From the NCBI GenBank assembly GCA_012729975.1, contig JAAYBW010000208.1:1-48037 (forward strand): 48,037 nt of DNA, in the 5' to 3' direction. The DNA is from Clostridiales bacterium. GTDB lineage: Bacteria > Bacillota > Clostridia > Oscillospirales > Oscillospiraceae. The stretch's first letter is position 1. Every line of letters begins with the position of its first letter. Shown here in pieces: positions 23,695-32,995 of this stretch. A program made the position numbers and the translations under genes. The notes beneath the pieces were generated by a model. It searched no databases. It was not told where the DNA came from and worked only from the letters and a program-made list of their open reading frames with translations.

Positions 23695-23870
23695 ATCAAC
23701 GCAGGAGATAACGTTTGGATTGCCAAGGATGCATATGTATTCGATTCAACCTCTTTAACCGGGCCGTGTATAATCGACAGCGGAGCGGAAGTCAGACCGT
23801 GTGTCTAATCCGGGCTCGGTAATCGGAAGTGACAGCAGCGTATATCCTTTATCATCTGTACGTTGGATTG
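23695..23870 (+). pseudogene. Remnant of a hexapeptide-repeat (left-handed beta-helix) UDP-GlcNAc pyrophosphorylase-like gene
   Basis: Directly after the glmM stop, in the same frame, 37 codons read GDNVWIAKDAYVF and TGPCIIDSGAEVRPC before TAA at 23806. This is the characteristic start of the beta-helix of clostridial GlmU-like proteins. After a frame shift (frame of 23801) the pattern resumes as PGSVIGSDSSV. No start codon or full domain survives, so this looks like a truncated, frameshifted gene. The rest of the 424-base gap up to 24127 shows only a hairpin. Confidence 0.65.
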
Positions 23871-23945
23871 TTCCGGCAGGATATATATGGATAAGGACAC
23901 AATTGTGCGTAGAAAATAATCAGAATTACGATAGGAACCAAAATA

Positions 23946-23992
23946 TAACCCCCCAATTGTTTCAGCGTTCTCTGCACACAGTTTGGGGGTTA
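23946..23992. terminator. Imperfect hairpin, possible glmM terminator
   Basis: TAACCCCC (23946-23953) pairs with GGGGGTTA (23985-23992), and AA/TT continues after a bulged C. There is no clear U-run. Confidence 0.35.
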
Positions 23993-24127
23993 ACGATTAT
24001 TACCAGTTGAAATAGCTTAGTTTATTTTATTGTGAAGGTGATATAATCGAAGCTTCCCACGCTTAAAGGCAATTATTTCTTTAATAAAGGAATTTACAAC
24101 GCGGAAAATAAGCGAGGGGTGAGCACT

Positions 24128-24808
24128 TTGGCGATTATTTTTTTCAGGACGATAATAATATTTATAATTATAGTAGCTGCACTGCGGTTTATGGGTAAAA
24201 GACAATTAGGAGAACTGGAGCTTTCAGAGCTTGTTGTAGCAGTCCTGATATCTGAGCAGGCAACACTGCCGCTGCAGGATATCGGTATACCTCTGATTCA
24301 CGGTCTGGTGTCTATTATAACCCTGTTATGCTGCGAACTCCTCATAACAGCAGCTACACTTAAATCACTAAAGTTTCGCAGTTTTATATGCGGAAAGCCG
24401 AGCGTTATCATAGATGAAGGCAATATTGTTCAGTCAGAGATGAAAAGCAACAGTTTTTCGCTTGACGAGCTCGCAGAAGCTCTGCGAAAAAAGGATATAA
24501 TAGATATATCAAAGGTACGCTACGCAGTATTGGAAACAGACGGTACGCTAAGTATCTGTCTGTTTGAAAAAGAGCAGGCTGCTACACCGTCCGTAATGGG
24601 GATTGATGTCAAAGATAAGGTCATACCTGTATCTGTTATAAGCGATGGCAGAGTATTGTCGGATAATCTGTCGCTGATCGGCCGTGATGAATCATGGCTT
24701 CGACAGATACTAAGCCGTAAAGGCATCGAATCGCCGACAGAAGTGTATTACATGACCAGCGATGGGAAAAGTGATATTTTTCTTGCGGCTAAGGAAATAA
24801 GAAAATGA
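24128..24808 (+). CDS. DUF421 membrane protein (YetF-type)
   Basis: A 226-residue protein. Two or three N-terminal membrane helices (about 2-22, 38-50 and 58-75) include the family hallmark RFMGKRQLGELE. The cytosolic DUF421 domain follows, with GKPSVIIDEG and a later dinucleotide-free alpha/beta part. DUF421 proteins such as B. subtilis YetF/SpoVA-associated YrbG-type members are linked to spore or germination complexes. I chose TTG 24128 because GAGGGGTGA lies 6 bases upstream; GTG 24119 is in frame but overlaps that site. It overlaps the DUF4363 gene by four bases, so the pair is coupled. Confidence 0.88.
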   Translation: MAIIFFRTIIIFIIIVAALRFMGKRQLGELELSELVVAVLISEQATLPLQDIGIPLIHGLVSIITLLCCELLITAATLKSLKFRSFICGKPSVIIDEGNIVQSEMKSNSFSLDELAEALRKKDIIDISKVRYAVLETDGTLSICLFEKEQAATPSVMGIDVKDKVIPVSVISDGRVLSDNLSLIGRDESWLRQILSRKGIESPTEVYYMTSDGKSDIFLAAKEIRK

Positions 24809-25185
24809 GGAAAGAGATTGTGGCGATAGCGTTGCTGGCAGCCTTATTCGCAGGCTCTTTGCTGAACATTAAGATAATACGCAGGATAACCTCGTCGCTG
24901 TACGATAATGTTTTGTCAGCTATGAATTGTGCTGACCAGGAAGATTGGAACTCTGCCGGGGAGTATACAGAGCGGGCCGTATGGCAATGGGATAAGTCAA
25001 AAAGATATCTGATGGTATTCATACGCCATACAGAGATTGATACGGTAAGTTCATCGCTTAATGACTTCAGAACGGAAATCATTAACCGGGACCCCGATCG
25101 AACTATCGGTATGGGAGAAAAAGCATTAGAGCAGATAAAAAGCATTGAGGAGACGGAATCTGTGTCTTTCGGAAGCCTTTTTTAA
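24805..25185 (+). CDS. DUF4363 family protein
   Basis: A 126-residue protein with one N-terminal membrane helix (about 5-22) followed by an all-helical extracytoplasmic domain rich in Trp and charged residues (WNSAGEYTERAVWQWDK). It belongs to DUF4363, found beside DUF421 proteins in spore-forming Clostridia. Its ATG overlaps the DUF421 stop (ATGA), so the two are probably subunits of one membrane complex. Its TAA directly abuts the nrdR stop on the opposite strand, with no room for a terminator between them. Confidence 0.85.
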   Translation: MRKEIVAIALLAALFAGSLLNIKIIRRITSSLYDNVLSAMNCADQEDWNSAGEYTERAVWQWDKSKRYLMVFIRHTEIDTVSSSLNDFRTEIINRDPDRTIGMGEKALEQIKSIEETESVSFGSLF

Positions 25186-25644
25186 TTACTTTTTATCGAC
25201 AAGAAGTTTATTGAGTTCTTCCATAAAAGTGTTTATATCCTTGAATTGGCGATAAACAGAAGCAAAGCGAACATAAGCGACCTCATCGATATCTTTAAGG
25301 TGATTCATCACCATTTCACCTATTCTCTGTGTTGAAATTTCGCGTTCAAGCGAGTTTTGCAATTCCTGCTCAATGTCGTCTGCAATTGTTTCTAGCCTTG
25401 CTACGGGAACGGGGCGTTTTTCACAAGCGCGCAGCATTCCGTTTAGTATCTTAATACGGTCAAAACTTTGCCTGCTGCCATCCTTTTTAATAACGAGCAA
25501 CGGCAAACGCTCCATTATTTCATAGGTTGTAAATCTTTTTGTACATGACAGGCACTCTCTGCGCCTACGTATTGTTGCCCCCTCTTCTGCAGGTCGGGAA
25601 TCAATCACCTTGCTTTCGCTATAGCTGCAGTACGGACATCTCAT
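25186..25644 (-). CDS. nrdR: Transcriptional repressor NrdR
   Basis: A 152-residue protein of standard NrdR length. It has an N-terminal zinc ribbon (CPYC at 3-6, CLSC near 31-34) and an ATP-cone domain (about 49-139) with [13 protein letters not shown]. NrdR senses ATP/dATP and represses ribonucleotide reductase genes through NrdR boxes. ATG 25644 has GGAGGT 7 bases upstream; the open frame extends 60 codons further but without similarity. It is transcribed divergently from a small membrane protein gene. Confidence 0.96.
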   Translation of the reverse strand: MRCPYCSYSESKVIDSRPAEEGATIRRRRECLSCTKRFTTYEIMERLPLLVIKKDGSRQSFDRIKILNGMLRACEKRPVPVARLETIADDIEQELQNSLEREISTQRIGEMVMNHLKDIDEVAYVRFASVYRQFKDINTFMEELNKLLVDKK

Positions 25645-25725
25645 GTTTATACCTCCGTTTCGCTCGTTATCGGATATTATAGCATAAGTACTGTAAGTTG
25701 TATATAAAAAGGGAATTATTACAGC

Positions 25726-25754
25726 TTGATACAACATGTGCCGGCTATTATAAT
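25726..25754 (+). promoter_or_regulatory. Near-consensus promoter of the small membrane protein gene
   Basis: TTGATA (25726-25731), a 17-base spacer and TATAAT (25749-25754). It is one base off consensus, only 19 bases from the GTG start, so the leader would be very short. Confidence 0.65.
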
Positions 25755-25773
25755 TCTCTTGAGGTGGTAGGTC

Positions 25774-26025
25774 GTGTCGGTTCTGACAAAGATTTTCAAA
25801 AGGGCCGGGGAGATGTGCAAACAAGCTGCAGCGGTGATGAAGCTGACTTTGGTCTTATCCTGTATGTGCTGCGCTGCATCAATAGTGATGCTGATCCTAT
25901 CGAACGGGCCGGGATATTCTTATGATACATATATGGTAGCAATAGAATTATCAAAGCTGCCGCAAGCGCTTTTACTGGTCGGTGTATTGGGCTCAGCCGT
26001 TGTCGAGGATGTCAGAGGCAACTAA
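25774..26025 (+). CDS. Small single-pass membrane protein (83 residues)
   Basis: An 83-residue protein with a basic N-terminus, a hydrophobic helix at about residues 23-42 containing CMCCAAS, and a second weakly hydrophobic helix near 58-75. The start is GTG with GAGGTGG 6 bases upstream, and a near-consensus promoter stands just before it. Its last 33 bases overlap the 3' end of the convergent RNase M5-like gene. The promoter and ribosome site argue that it is expressed. I do not recognise a family. Confidence 0.6.
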   Translation: MSVLTKIFKRAGEMCKQAAAVMKLTLVLSCMCCAASIVMLILSNGPGYSYDTYMVAIELSKLPQALLLVGVLGSAVVEDVRGN

Positions 26026-26607
26026 AAGAAATTCGTCACGGGAATAGAGCGCGTTTAAAATATCCAGCATCGCTGTTGAACTGAGAAGACCCGGCAGTTT
26101 CATCCGTTCAGCCAGAGATTTGCGCCGTAATGCGCTCCCTTCCCTTCCGGAGAGGCCTGCTAAATACAGGTCAGCTTTAGTAATAAGACTGCTTTTTTCC
26201 GCTTTTGTGAAACTGTCGCTCATTGTAGCACCGGAATTTCTCAGGGCATTTAGAAGTACTTCCCTTTCCATTGCTTCTACACCGAGTTTTCCTTCTTTGG
26301 AAGACCGGTTTTTTCTTTTTTCGCGCCCCGTAATATCTGGTATATAAGCATGCAGTACCTTGCCGTCTCTAATGCAGCTTTTTATTTTATTACGTATCAT
26401 AAAGCCCGCTCCGTCACTGTCGGTCAATATCACTATGCCGCGGCTCTGTGCCAGCCGGGAAATAAGAAGCATTAGTTCATCATCTGTGAAGATGCCGAAA
26501 CCACGGGTTTCGATGATGAATGCGTCTAAAAATTGGCTTAGCGTGTTTCTGTCGTAGCGGCCTTCAACGATAATAGCTTCATTAACAGTAGTTTTATTTA
26601 TTCCCAT
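25993..26607 (-). CDS. rnmV: Ribonuclease M5-like TOPRIM protein
   Basis: A 204-residue protein. The N-terminal TOPRIM domain has the catalytic Glu in AIIVEGRYD (about 11-19) and the DxD pair in ILTDSDGAG (about 55-63). A C-terminal DUF4093-type region begins near 95. RNase M5 matures 5S rRNA in Firmicutes. The domain order and size match RnmV, but related TOPRIM proteins exist, so the 5S role is inferred. It begins 3 bases after holA and is the last gene of the mltG-alaS-hinT-comEC-holA operon. GGGAG lies 8 bases before the ATG. Confidence 0.85.
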   Translation of the reverse strand: MGINKTTVNEAIIVEGRYDRNTLSQFLDAFIIETRGFGIFTDDELMLLISRLAQSRGIVILTDSDGAGFMIRNKIKSCIRDGKVLHAYIPDITGREKRKNRSSKEGKLGVEAMEREVLLNALRNSGATMSDSFTKAEKSSLITKADLYLAGLSGREGSALRRKSLAERMKLPGLLSSTAMLDILNALYSRDEFLLVASDILDNG

Positions 26608-26610
26608 TAG

Positions 26611-27666
26611 TTACTCCCGTAAGGCAAGCTTAACAAGTAAGGTTATTATCAGGTCTTCGCTTCCGACTGTTGTGCTTTTAAGTTGGAGGTCAGTTTCTGC
26701 GCACAATCTGATAGCCGAAGCGAGATAGGCTTCTCCCATTGATATACATGAAGAGAGCAGCTTTCTTGCGTAATAGTCGGAATTGGAAGAAACGACTTTT
26801 TTCAGGAAAGCGGTGTCACGGTTAAGTCTTTTAGCAATTTTCGCCGCATAGAGCCTGCGGAACTGAGCTGCCACTGCGGCCAATATCTGCGAGGGATTGT
26901 CTCTCTTCATTAAAAAAAGCTCAGACAACACCGATACGGCTTTCGGATAGTTGTGTGCTGCAAGCGAATCTGTAAGCGAGAATACCGCGGCATCCAGAAC
27001 GGGTACCGCAACCGCATCAATTCCTTCGCGGGTTATTGATTTTGTCGAAGAATATGAGGAAATTTTTTCGATTTCCGATAAGAGATTTGTCATAAGACCG
27101 CCACAGAGAAAAGACAAATAGTCCGCATTGCTATCTGATATATCATGCCCGTATGCCTCAAAACGGCGTTGTATCCATCTGATGAGCTGCCCTCTTCCCT
27201 GCTCGTCAATGCGGATTACAGGTCCGGCAGCCTCAAGAGCCGCATAGAGTTTTTTACGTCTTTTATCCGTTTTAAAGTCCATACTTTCATAATAGAAAAC
27301 AAGACAGCACCATTCCGGTAAATCGGAAATCAACGCGATAAGCCTTGAAGCATCTTCATCGATACACTTAAATAAGTCATAATCACGAACCTCAACTAGC
27401 GTGAATGGCGCAAATGAAGGAAGCGATTCAACGGCCTCCTCCAGCTTTCTTATATCAAGCTGTTCACCGTCAAGACGTCTGTGGTTGAACTCGTCAAAAA
27501 CACCGTCTAAGAGAGTTTTCCTCAGTTCAATGAGCCAGTATTCTTTAAGATAACTTTCTTTTCCGCAGATGATATACATTCTGGCGGGCTTGCCGTTTTT
27601 AACTTCTTTTTTAAATTTCTCGAAAGCAGCCGCAGCATCTGAATCATTCTTATATTCCAGTGCCAA
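26611..27666 (-). CDS. holA: DNA polymerase III subunit delta
   Basis: A 351-residue clamp-loader subunit that opens the beta sliding clamp. The N-terminal AAA+-like domain has MYIICGKESYLKEY (the degenerate P-loop region). A middle lid domain follows, and a C-terminal helical collar domain with QILAAVAAQFRRLY typical of DNA_pol3_delta. I chose TTG 27666, because AGGGGGT lies 6 bases before it; an ATG at 27684 overlaps the comEC stop (ATGA) and lacks a ribosome site. The length is normal either way. Confidence 0.93.
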   Translation of the reverse strand: MALEYKNDSDAAAAFEKFKKEVKNGKPARMYIICGKESYLKEYWLIELRKTLLDGVFDEFNHRRLDGEQLDIRKLEEAVESLPSFAPFTLVEVRDYDLFKCIDEDASRLIALISDLPEWCCLVFYYESMDFKTDKRRKKLYAALEAAGPVIRIDEQGRGQLIRWIQRRFEAYGHDISDSNADYLSFLCGGLMTNLLSEIEKISSYSSTKSITREGIDAVAVPVLDAAVFSLTDSLAAHNYPKAVSVLSELFLMKRDNPSQILAAVAAQFRRLYAAKIAKRLNRDTAFLKKVVSSNSDYYARKLLSSCISMGEAYLASAIRLCAETDLQLKSTTVGSEDLIITLLVKLALRE

Positions 27667-27680
27667 ACATATACCCCCTT

Positions 27681-29939
27681 TCATCCGAGACGAACTGTAA
27701 CATCGCCATTAATATCCGTTCGGAATACTTCAGAACCCGCGTTTTTCAGGCGTGTTAGGACAATATCGGACGGATGACCGTAATGATTTCTCCCGACTGA
27801 TATAATAGCTGTTTCCGGTCGAAGTGCATTTAGCAGTTCATCTGATGTCGAATATGCGGAGCCATGATGTGAAACAAACAACAGTTCTATATCCGGCAGA
27901 AAATAGCTGTCAAGCAGCCGCTCTTCGGTTTTGATACTCATATCACCTGTAACCAGCGCATCATATTCCCCGTAAGAGCATAATACAGAAAGTCCGTTTT
28001 CGTTATCATTATTCGCACCGACCGGCTGATAGCAGGTTAACTTAAATAATTCTCCCTCTGATAACTCGATTAAATCCGTAACCGTTATTATTTGCACACC
28101 TAAATCTTCGGCAGCGGCAAGGATATCGGAGCGCAGTTCACTATCTTTCGCTTCCGGTACTATCAACTTTAATATACGAAGACGCTGCATAAGTTCAACC
28201 GCACCGTCGGCATGGTCATCGTGAAAATGTGTAAGAATAAGATAATCGACCTCATTGTAGCCAAGAGAGAGGATATAGTCTGCTGCATAGTCGCCCTCGT
28301 TAGCTCTTCGGTTCCCACCGCAGTCAATAACGACAACACAGTCACTTGAAGTGAATACAGCGCACGCTCCCTGCCCTACATCCAGCGCAGCAGCAATCAT
28401 CCCGACATTCCGGGCTTCGAGTGCTGAGAGTATTAAAGCCAGGCATAACAGTGTCGAAAGCGGTACGGAGTAGACTATAAAGTTCTTTTTCGATTTAGGT
28501 AAAGCGAGAATGAGTAATAATGAAAGGTACGCGTATATCAGCCAAATCCTTATGTAAATGCTGCGCAGATAAAGGGCAGCGAAAGGTATTGATGAAAGAG
28601 TTGACGCGACAAGCTTTATATATAAAAAGATGACTGAGGGCACATAGGCCAGCACAGTCGCGGCAGGGGCCCAAATAAACCCCAGGATAATACAGGCGAA
28701 ACCAAGAGAAAAAATAATAGTTACTGCCCAAAGAATCAGCAAATTAGTAAGCGGAGCGATAATTGATATGCTCTTAAAGAAAATAGCAATCAGAGGTATA
28801 ACAAAAACCATTGATGAAAGACTTAAGACTATTGTTGAAGCGGTATACTGTTTGAGGTGTTTGAAAACTGTATTTTTAATAGGTTTATTCATATCCGTCT
28901 GCAGTCGTGCCAGCAATCGTTCGCCAAAAAGCATAATGCCTGCCACACATGCGTAGGAAAGCTGAAGGCCTCCGTTTTGCGCTGCAAAAGGATTAATGAA
29001 TAAAAAGAGCATAAGCGATGCACCCATAGCTGTTGGCGCATCATATTCCCGGGAAAAAAACGGCGCTGCAATCAGAAATATCTCCATAACTCCCGCTCTT
29101 GTTACAGAGGGAGAGAAACCTATAAAAGCCATGAAAAAAAATATAACAGGAATGCAAGCGAGCATCGCTTTCCTTCGACCCCTCAAAAAAAAGCGCATCA
29201 TCTCTACAAGAAAGGTAAGATGCATACCCGAAACCGCTATAATATGCGTTATTCCGGTTATTGAGAACGCCGAATTAAGAAAGGAATCCTCATTCAGATC
29301 ATTTCTGTCACCTATTAGGACAGCCTTCATAAAAGGTGAAGCATATCCCGGAAATACCCTGTCAATTTTATTAGATATGGCTTTTAGCATTCGGGCGGGT
29401 ATATGAAGAAGTGAAAGACCATCGGTTCCTATTATTTGCGGAGAGGCTTTAGCGTAAAGAAACAGAAATGTGCCGTTTGATTCATAATAGAAGTTCTCGG
29501 TCTTGTCAGAGGCTAAAACCGCCTCGGCAGTTAGCTGTAAAATATCACCGGGCTTAAAATCAGCTTCATCGTTGTATTGGCCGCTGTAGATAAAAAGTGT
29601 AGCGCCAATGCCGTCAAGGCGTACAGGCAGAGAAATACCATAATCCGTATCCTGTGCATAACCGCGCAGTGTTACTGTAATCTCTGAATTGGTTCCGGCA
29701 TAGTAGTTCGCCGGTGCGTATACATATTTTGTATAAACATGATTCCACAGTAATGCAAAAAGAATTCCGATCGCGGCGATTTGTACGATACGTGAGCGAG
29801 TGCATTTGAATATAGAAAGTATCAATGCTGCCGCAAGTGCAAGCAATGCAGCGATAAGAGATATAAAAGGAGTTAACAGATATTGGGAGGCGAATATTGC
29901 CGCTGAAAAGGCATAAGCAAAAATCGCAAGCTTTCGCAC
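27681..29939 (-). CDS. comEC: ComEC/Rec2 DNA uptake channel protein
   Basis: A 752-residue integral membrane protein. It has an N-terminal DUF4131/OB-type region with early membrane helices, a central Competence domain of many membrane spans (ITHIIAVSGMHLTFLVE is the family signature), and a C-terminal metallo-beta-lactamase domain with LTHFHDDHADGA metal ligands and SHHGS. ComEC brings single-stranded DNA into the cytoplasm; the MBL domain is thought to degrade the other strand. The start is GTG with AGAAGGAG about 12 bases upstream. The nuclease motif is intact, so the gene looks functional, although no other com genes are in view. Confidence 0.95.
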   Translation of the reverse strand: MRKLAIFAYAFSAAIFASQYLLTPFISLIAALLALAAALILSIFKCTRSRIVQIAAIGILFALLWNHVYTKYVYAPANYYAGTNSEITVTLRGYAQDTDYGISLPVRLDGIGATLFIYSGQYNDEADFKPGDILQLTAEAVLASDKTENFYYESNGTFLFLYAKASPQIIGTDGLSLLHIPARMLKAISNKIDRVFPGYASPFMKAVLIGDRNDLNEDSFLNSAFSITGITHIIAVSGMHLTFLVEMMRFFLRGRRKAMLACIPVIFFFMAFIGFSPSVTRAGVMEIFLIAAPFFSREYDAPTAMGASLMLFLFINPFAAQNGGLQLSYACVAGIMLFGERLLARLQTDMNKPIKNTVFKHLKQYTASTIVLSLSSMVFVIPLIAIFFKSISIIAPLTNLLILWAVTIIFSLGFACIILGFIWAPAATVLAYVPSVIFLYIKLVASTLSSIPFAALYLRSIYIRIWLIYAYLSLLLILALPKSKKNFIVYSVPLSTLLCLALILSALEARNVGMIAAALDVGQGACAVFTSSDCVVVIDCGGNRRANEGDYAADYILSLGYNEVDYLILTHFHDDHADGAVELMQRLRILKLIVPEAKDSELRSDILAAAEDLGVQIITVTDLIELSEGELFKLTCYQPVGANNDNENGLSVLCSYGEYDALVTGDMSIKTEERLLDSYFLPDIELLFVSHHGSAYSTSDELLNALRPETAIISVGRNHYGHPSDIVLTRLKNAGSEVFRTDINGDVTVRLG

Positions 29940-29980
29940 AGCGGCAACACGCTCCTTCTATTGATAAAAAGACAAACCGA

Positions 29981-30319
29981 TCAGCCGGGCGGCCAGGTCA
30001 TATCACGACCGGAGAGAACATGAAAATGCAGGTGAGGGACACTTTGACCTGCGGATTCTCCGCAGTTTGATACAACGCGGAAACCGTTTAGTTTCATTTC
30101 CGAGGCCAGTTTTGCAATGATTTCAAATATATGTCCGACAATAGCCGAGTCCTCATTTTCAACAGTTGCGCAAGATGATATATGCTTTCGCGGAATTACT
30201 AGAAAATGGATCGGAGCCTTGGGATCGATATCTATAAATGCGTATATGCTATCATCGCTGTATACACACGCTGAAGGTATCTCTCCCGAAGCAATCGAGC
30301 AAAAAATACAATCGCTCAT
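29981..30319 (-). CDS. HIT-family nucleotide hydrolase (HinT-like)
   Basis: A 112-residue protein. The histidine triad is HLHFHV near the C-terminus (HxHxHxx), and the N-terminus starts CIFCSIASGEIPS, with the Cys pair of zinc-binding HIT proteins. HinT proteins hydrolyse adenosine 5'-phosphoramidates and acyl-AMPs; being beside alaS, it may clear aminoacyl-adenylates, which is an inference. It ends in WPPG, as in typical bacterial HinT. AGGAAA precedes the ATG. It is the third gene in its operon, 15 bases after alaS. Confidence 0.93.
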   Translation of the reverse strand: MSDCIFCSIASGEIPSACVYSDDSIYAFIDIDPKAPIHFLVIPRKHISSCATVENEDSAIVGHIFEIIAKLASEMKLNGFRVVSNCGESAGQSVPHLHFHVLSGRDMTWPPG

Positions 30320-30334
30320 ATCGATTTTCCTTTC

Positions 30335-32971
30335 TCAGAGTTTCTGACTGACGAAATCATCGACGGCAGCCAGCGCGTCATCCAGTTTCAGAAGGTTTCG
30401 GCCACCGCCCATCGCAGTGTCAGGTTTACCGCCGCCGCTGCCATCAGCAATTTTTGTTATTGTTTTTATTATCTCCCCGGCTTTTATTCCACTGTTAACC
30501 GCATCTTTTCCGCAAACACAAAGAAATGTGATTTTGTCGTCCGATATTGTTGCTAGAACGGCAACTATAGACGGCTCCTTGTCTTTTAGGAAATCGCCGG
30601 CGGTCCTTAGCCACTCGTTGTCTGCCTCGCGTATATGTGCTGTAATAACTTTAAAGCATCCTACATATCTTGCGCAATCGATGAGCCGATCCGCTTCGGA
30701 CTTAATAATCCTGCTTCTTAGCTGTTCTATAGTCCGCCGCATATCTTTAAGCTCTGTTTGTGTCTGCTGCACTTTATTCATCAGCTCAGAAGGACTCGTT
30801 TTAAGCGCGTCTGCGACTGCACGGTTAAGGTTTGCCTCAGCGTTCATTAGTTCTATCGCACCCAGGCCGACGACCGCGTCTATTCTTCTCACACCGGCTG
30901 CCACGGAGTATTCGGCAATTGTTTTATAGCTTCCGATTTTAGCGGTATTTGTTAAATGAGTACCTCCGCAGAATTCGGTAGAGAAGCTTCCCATTTTTAC
31001 TACTCGCACCACTTCTCCGTATTTTTCGCCGAACAGCGCTATCGCACCCTCCTTTTTTGCATCGTCAATCGGCATTTCACGAATATTTACGGCAAGATCA
31101 TCAAGAATTTGATTGTTTATCATTCGGTCAATTTCATCAAGCTCGTCTTTTGTGATGGAAGAAAAGTGGGTGAAGTCAAATCTTATAGTATCCGGAGATA
31201 CAAGCGATCCGGCCTGTTCAACATGTGTACCGAGGACTCGGCGCAGAGCGGTATCAAGCAGATGTGTCGCACTGTGAGCTCTCATAATCGCGCGGCGTCT
31301 CGGGATGTCAATGGATGCTTCAACAATGTCATCAACTGCGAAAGCACCTTTTTTAACAACCCCGGTATGCATGTATTTGCCATCCTTTGACTTGCGGACG
31401 TCTGTTACCTCAAACAAAGCGCCCGAAGAGCAAATTGATCCGTGATCAGCAGATTGCCCGCCCATTTCCGCGTAAAATGGGGTCTTGTCCAAAATGATAA
31501 CGGCCTGCGAGCCTTCGCGCACGGAAGAGCAGAGTTCTCCCTCAGATACTATAGCGAGAACTTTCGCATCGGCTTCGGACATGCTGTCGTAACCGGTAAA
31601 AAGTGTTTCCTCATCCTTTGGAAGTCCGAGATCTATCGCTGCCCACCCAAAATCACCGAGAGCCGAAGTAGCAGCGCGGGCACGCTTTTTCTGCTCTTCC
31701 ATGAGAGCATCAAAACCTTCTCTGTCCACGCTTAGACCTTGCTCGGCAAGTATCTCAAGTGTCAGATCGATCGGAAAGCCATATGTGTCGTAGAGTTTAA
31801 AGCATGCGGCGCCATCTAATGTTTTAGCGCCGGATAACTTCATAGCGTCAATCAGGCCGGCCAGAATCTTGCTGCCCGAGTCAATTGTAAGGCTGAATCT
31901 ATCCTCTTCGGCTCTGACTACTTTTGCTATATAATCCTCTTTTTCGGCAAGCTCGGGATATGCGCTTCGGTTTTCGTCAATTACGGTTTTACAGATTTTA
32001 TACAGGAATGGCTCGTTTACTCCCAGCAGTTTGCCGTGCCGGGCAGCTCGACGCAACAAGCGGCGCAGAACGTAACCCCGGCCTTCGTTCGAAGGCAGAA
32101 CTCCGTCGCTTATAAGCATGGTTGTGGAGCGTATATGATCGGTAATAACGCGCAAAGAAACATCTCTCGCATCACTCTGGCCATATTCGGCTCCGGTGAG
32201 TTGAGAAACATGCCTGGTTATGCTCATTATCGTATCGACATCAAACAGAGAATTTACTCCCTGCATAATACAGGCTATACGTTCCAGACCCATTCCGGTA
32301 TCTATGTTTTTCTTCTCCAGCTGAGTATAATTGCCGTTTCCGTCGTTATTAAACTGAGTAAATACAAGGTTCCAGAACTCAACGAATCGATCACAGTCGC
32401 AGCCGACATGACAATCGGGACTGTTACAGCCGTATTCCTTTCCCCTGTCGAAGTATATTTCTGAGCAAGGACCGCAGGGACCTGAACCGATCTCCCAGAA
32501 ATTATCCTCTTTTCCGAGGCGAACCATATGATCCGTTTTTACTCCTACCTCATTGGTCCATATATCGAATGCCTCGTCATCATCTTCATAAACCGAAACA
32601 TAAAGAAGTTCCGAAGGAAGATGCAGCCATTCTGTGATAAATTCCCATGCCCATGAAGTAGCTTCATGTTTAAAGTAATCGCCGAAGGAAAAGTTGCCCA
32701 GCATCTCAAAGTATGTGCCGTGGCGGCTTGTTTTACCGACACGCTCAATATCAGGCGTTCTTATGCATTTCTGGCAGGTAGTGACACGATTACACGGAGG
32801 TATGGCCTCACCGGTAAAATAAGGCTTGAGAGGAGCCATTCCTGCATTAATTAACAGAAGGCTGTTGTCGCCTTGTGGTATTAGGGGAAAGCTCGGAAGC
32901 CTCAAATGTCCTTTTGATTCAAAAAAACGCAGGAACCGTTCCCTTATTTCATTTAATCCCAGTTTATCCAT
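30335..32971 (-). CDS. alaS: Alanine-tRNA ligase
   Basis: An 878-residue enzyme, normal for AlaRS. It has an N-terminal class II catalytic core (RFLRFFESKGH at 13-23, motif 2/3 region with GMGLERI), a tRNA-binding middle, an editing domain with HSATHLL and CGGTH zinc ligands, a coiled segment and a C-terminal DHHA1/C-Ala domain (GSGGGKPDTAMGGG). GGAGGAG precedes the ATG. The gap to mltG is only 24 bases, so there is no T-box here; transcription probably starts upstream of mltG. Confidence 0.98.
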   Translation of the reverse strand: MDKLGLNEIRERFLRFFESKGHLRLPSFPLIPQGDNSLLLINAGMAPLKPYFTGEAIPPCNRVTTCQKCIRTPDIERVGKTSRHGTYFEMLGNFSFGDYFKHEATSWAWEFITEWLHLPSELLYVSVYEDDDEAFDIWTNEVGVKTDHMVRLGKEDNFWEIGSGPCGPCSEIYFDRGKEYGCNSPDCHVGCDCDRFVEFWNLVFTQFNNDGNGNYTQLEKKNIDTGMGLERIACIMQGVNSLFDVDTIMSITRHVSQLTGAEYGQSDARDVSLRVITDHIRSTTMLISDGVLPSNEGRGYVLRRLLRRAARHGKLLGVNEPFLYKICKTVIDENRSAYPELAEKEDYIAKVVRAEEDRFSLTIDSGSKILAGLIDAMKLSGAKTLDGAACFKLYDTYGFPIDLTLEILAEQGLSVDREGFDALMEEQKKRARAATSALGDFGWAAIDLGLPKDEETLFTGYDSMSEADAKVLAIVSEGELCSSVREGSQAVIILDKTPFYAEMGGQSADHGSICSSGALFEVTDVRKSKDGKYMHTGVVKKGAFAVDDIVEASIDIPRRRAIMRAHSATHLLDTALRRVLGTHVEQAGSLVSPDTIRFDFTHFSSITKDELDEIDRMINNQILDDLAVNIREMPIDDAKKEGAIALFGEKYGEVVRVVKMGSFSTEFCGGTHLTNTAKIGSYKTIAEYSVAAGVRRIDAVVGLGAIELMNAEANLNRAVADALKTSPSELMNKVQQTQTELKDMRRTIEQLRSRIIKSEADRLIDCARYVGCFKVITAHIREADNEWLRTAGDFLKDKEPSIVAVLATISDDKITFLCVCGKDAVNSGIKAGEIIKTITKIADGSGGGKPDTAMGGGRNLLKLDDALAAVDDFVSQKL

Positions 32972-32995
32972 GTGTTCTCCTCCAAAATGCTAATA

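Noticed and set aside
24119..24121. GTG start for the DUF421 gene
   Set aside because: It overlaps the GAGGGGTGA ribosome site, which suits the TTG at 24128.
25645..25824. Sixty-codon N-terminal extension of nrdR
   Set aside because: It covers the divergent promoter of the small membrane protein gene; the zinc ribbon starts at 25644.
32972..32995. T-box or other leader control of alaS
   Set aside because: Only 24 bases separate alaS from mltG, too short for a T-box.
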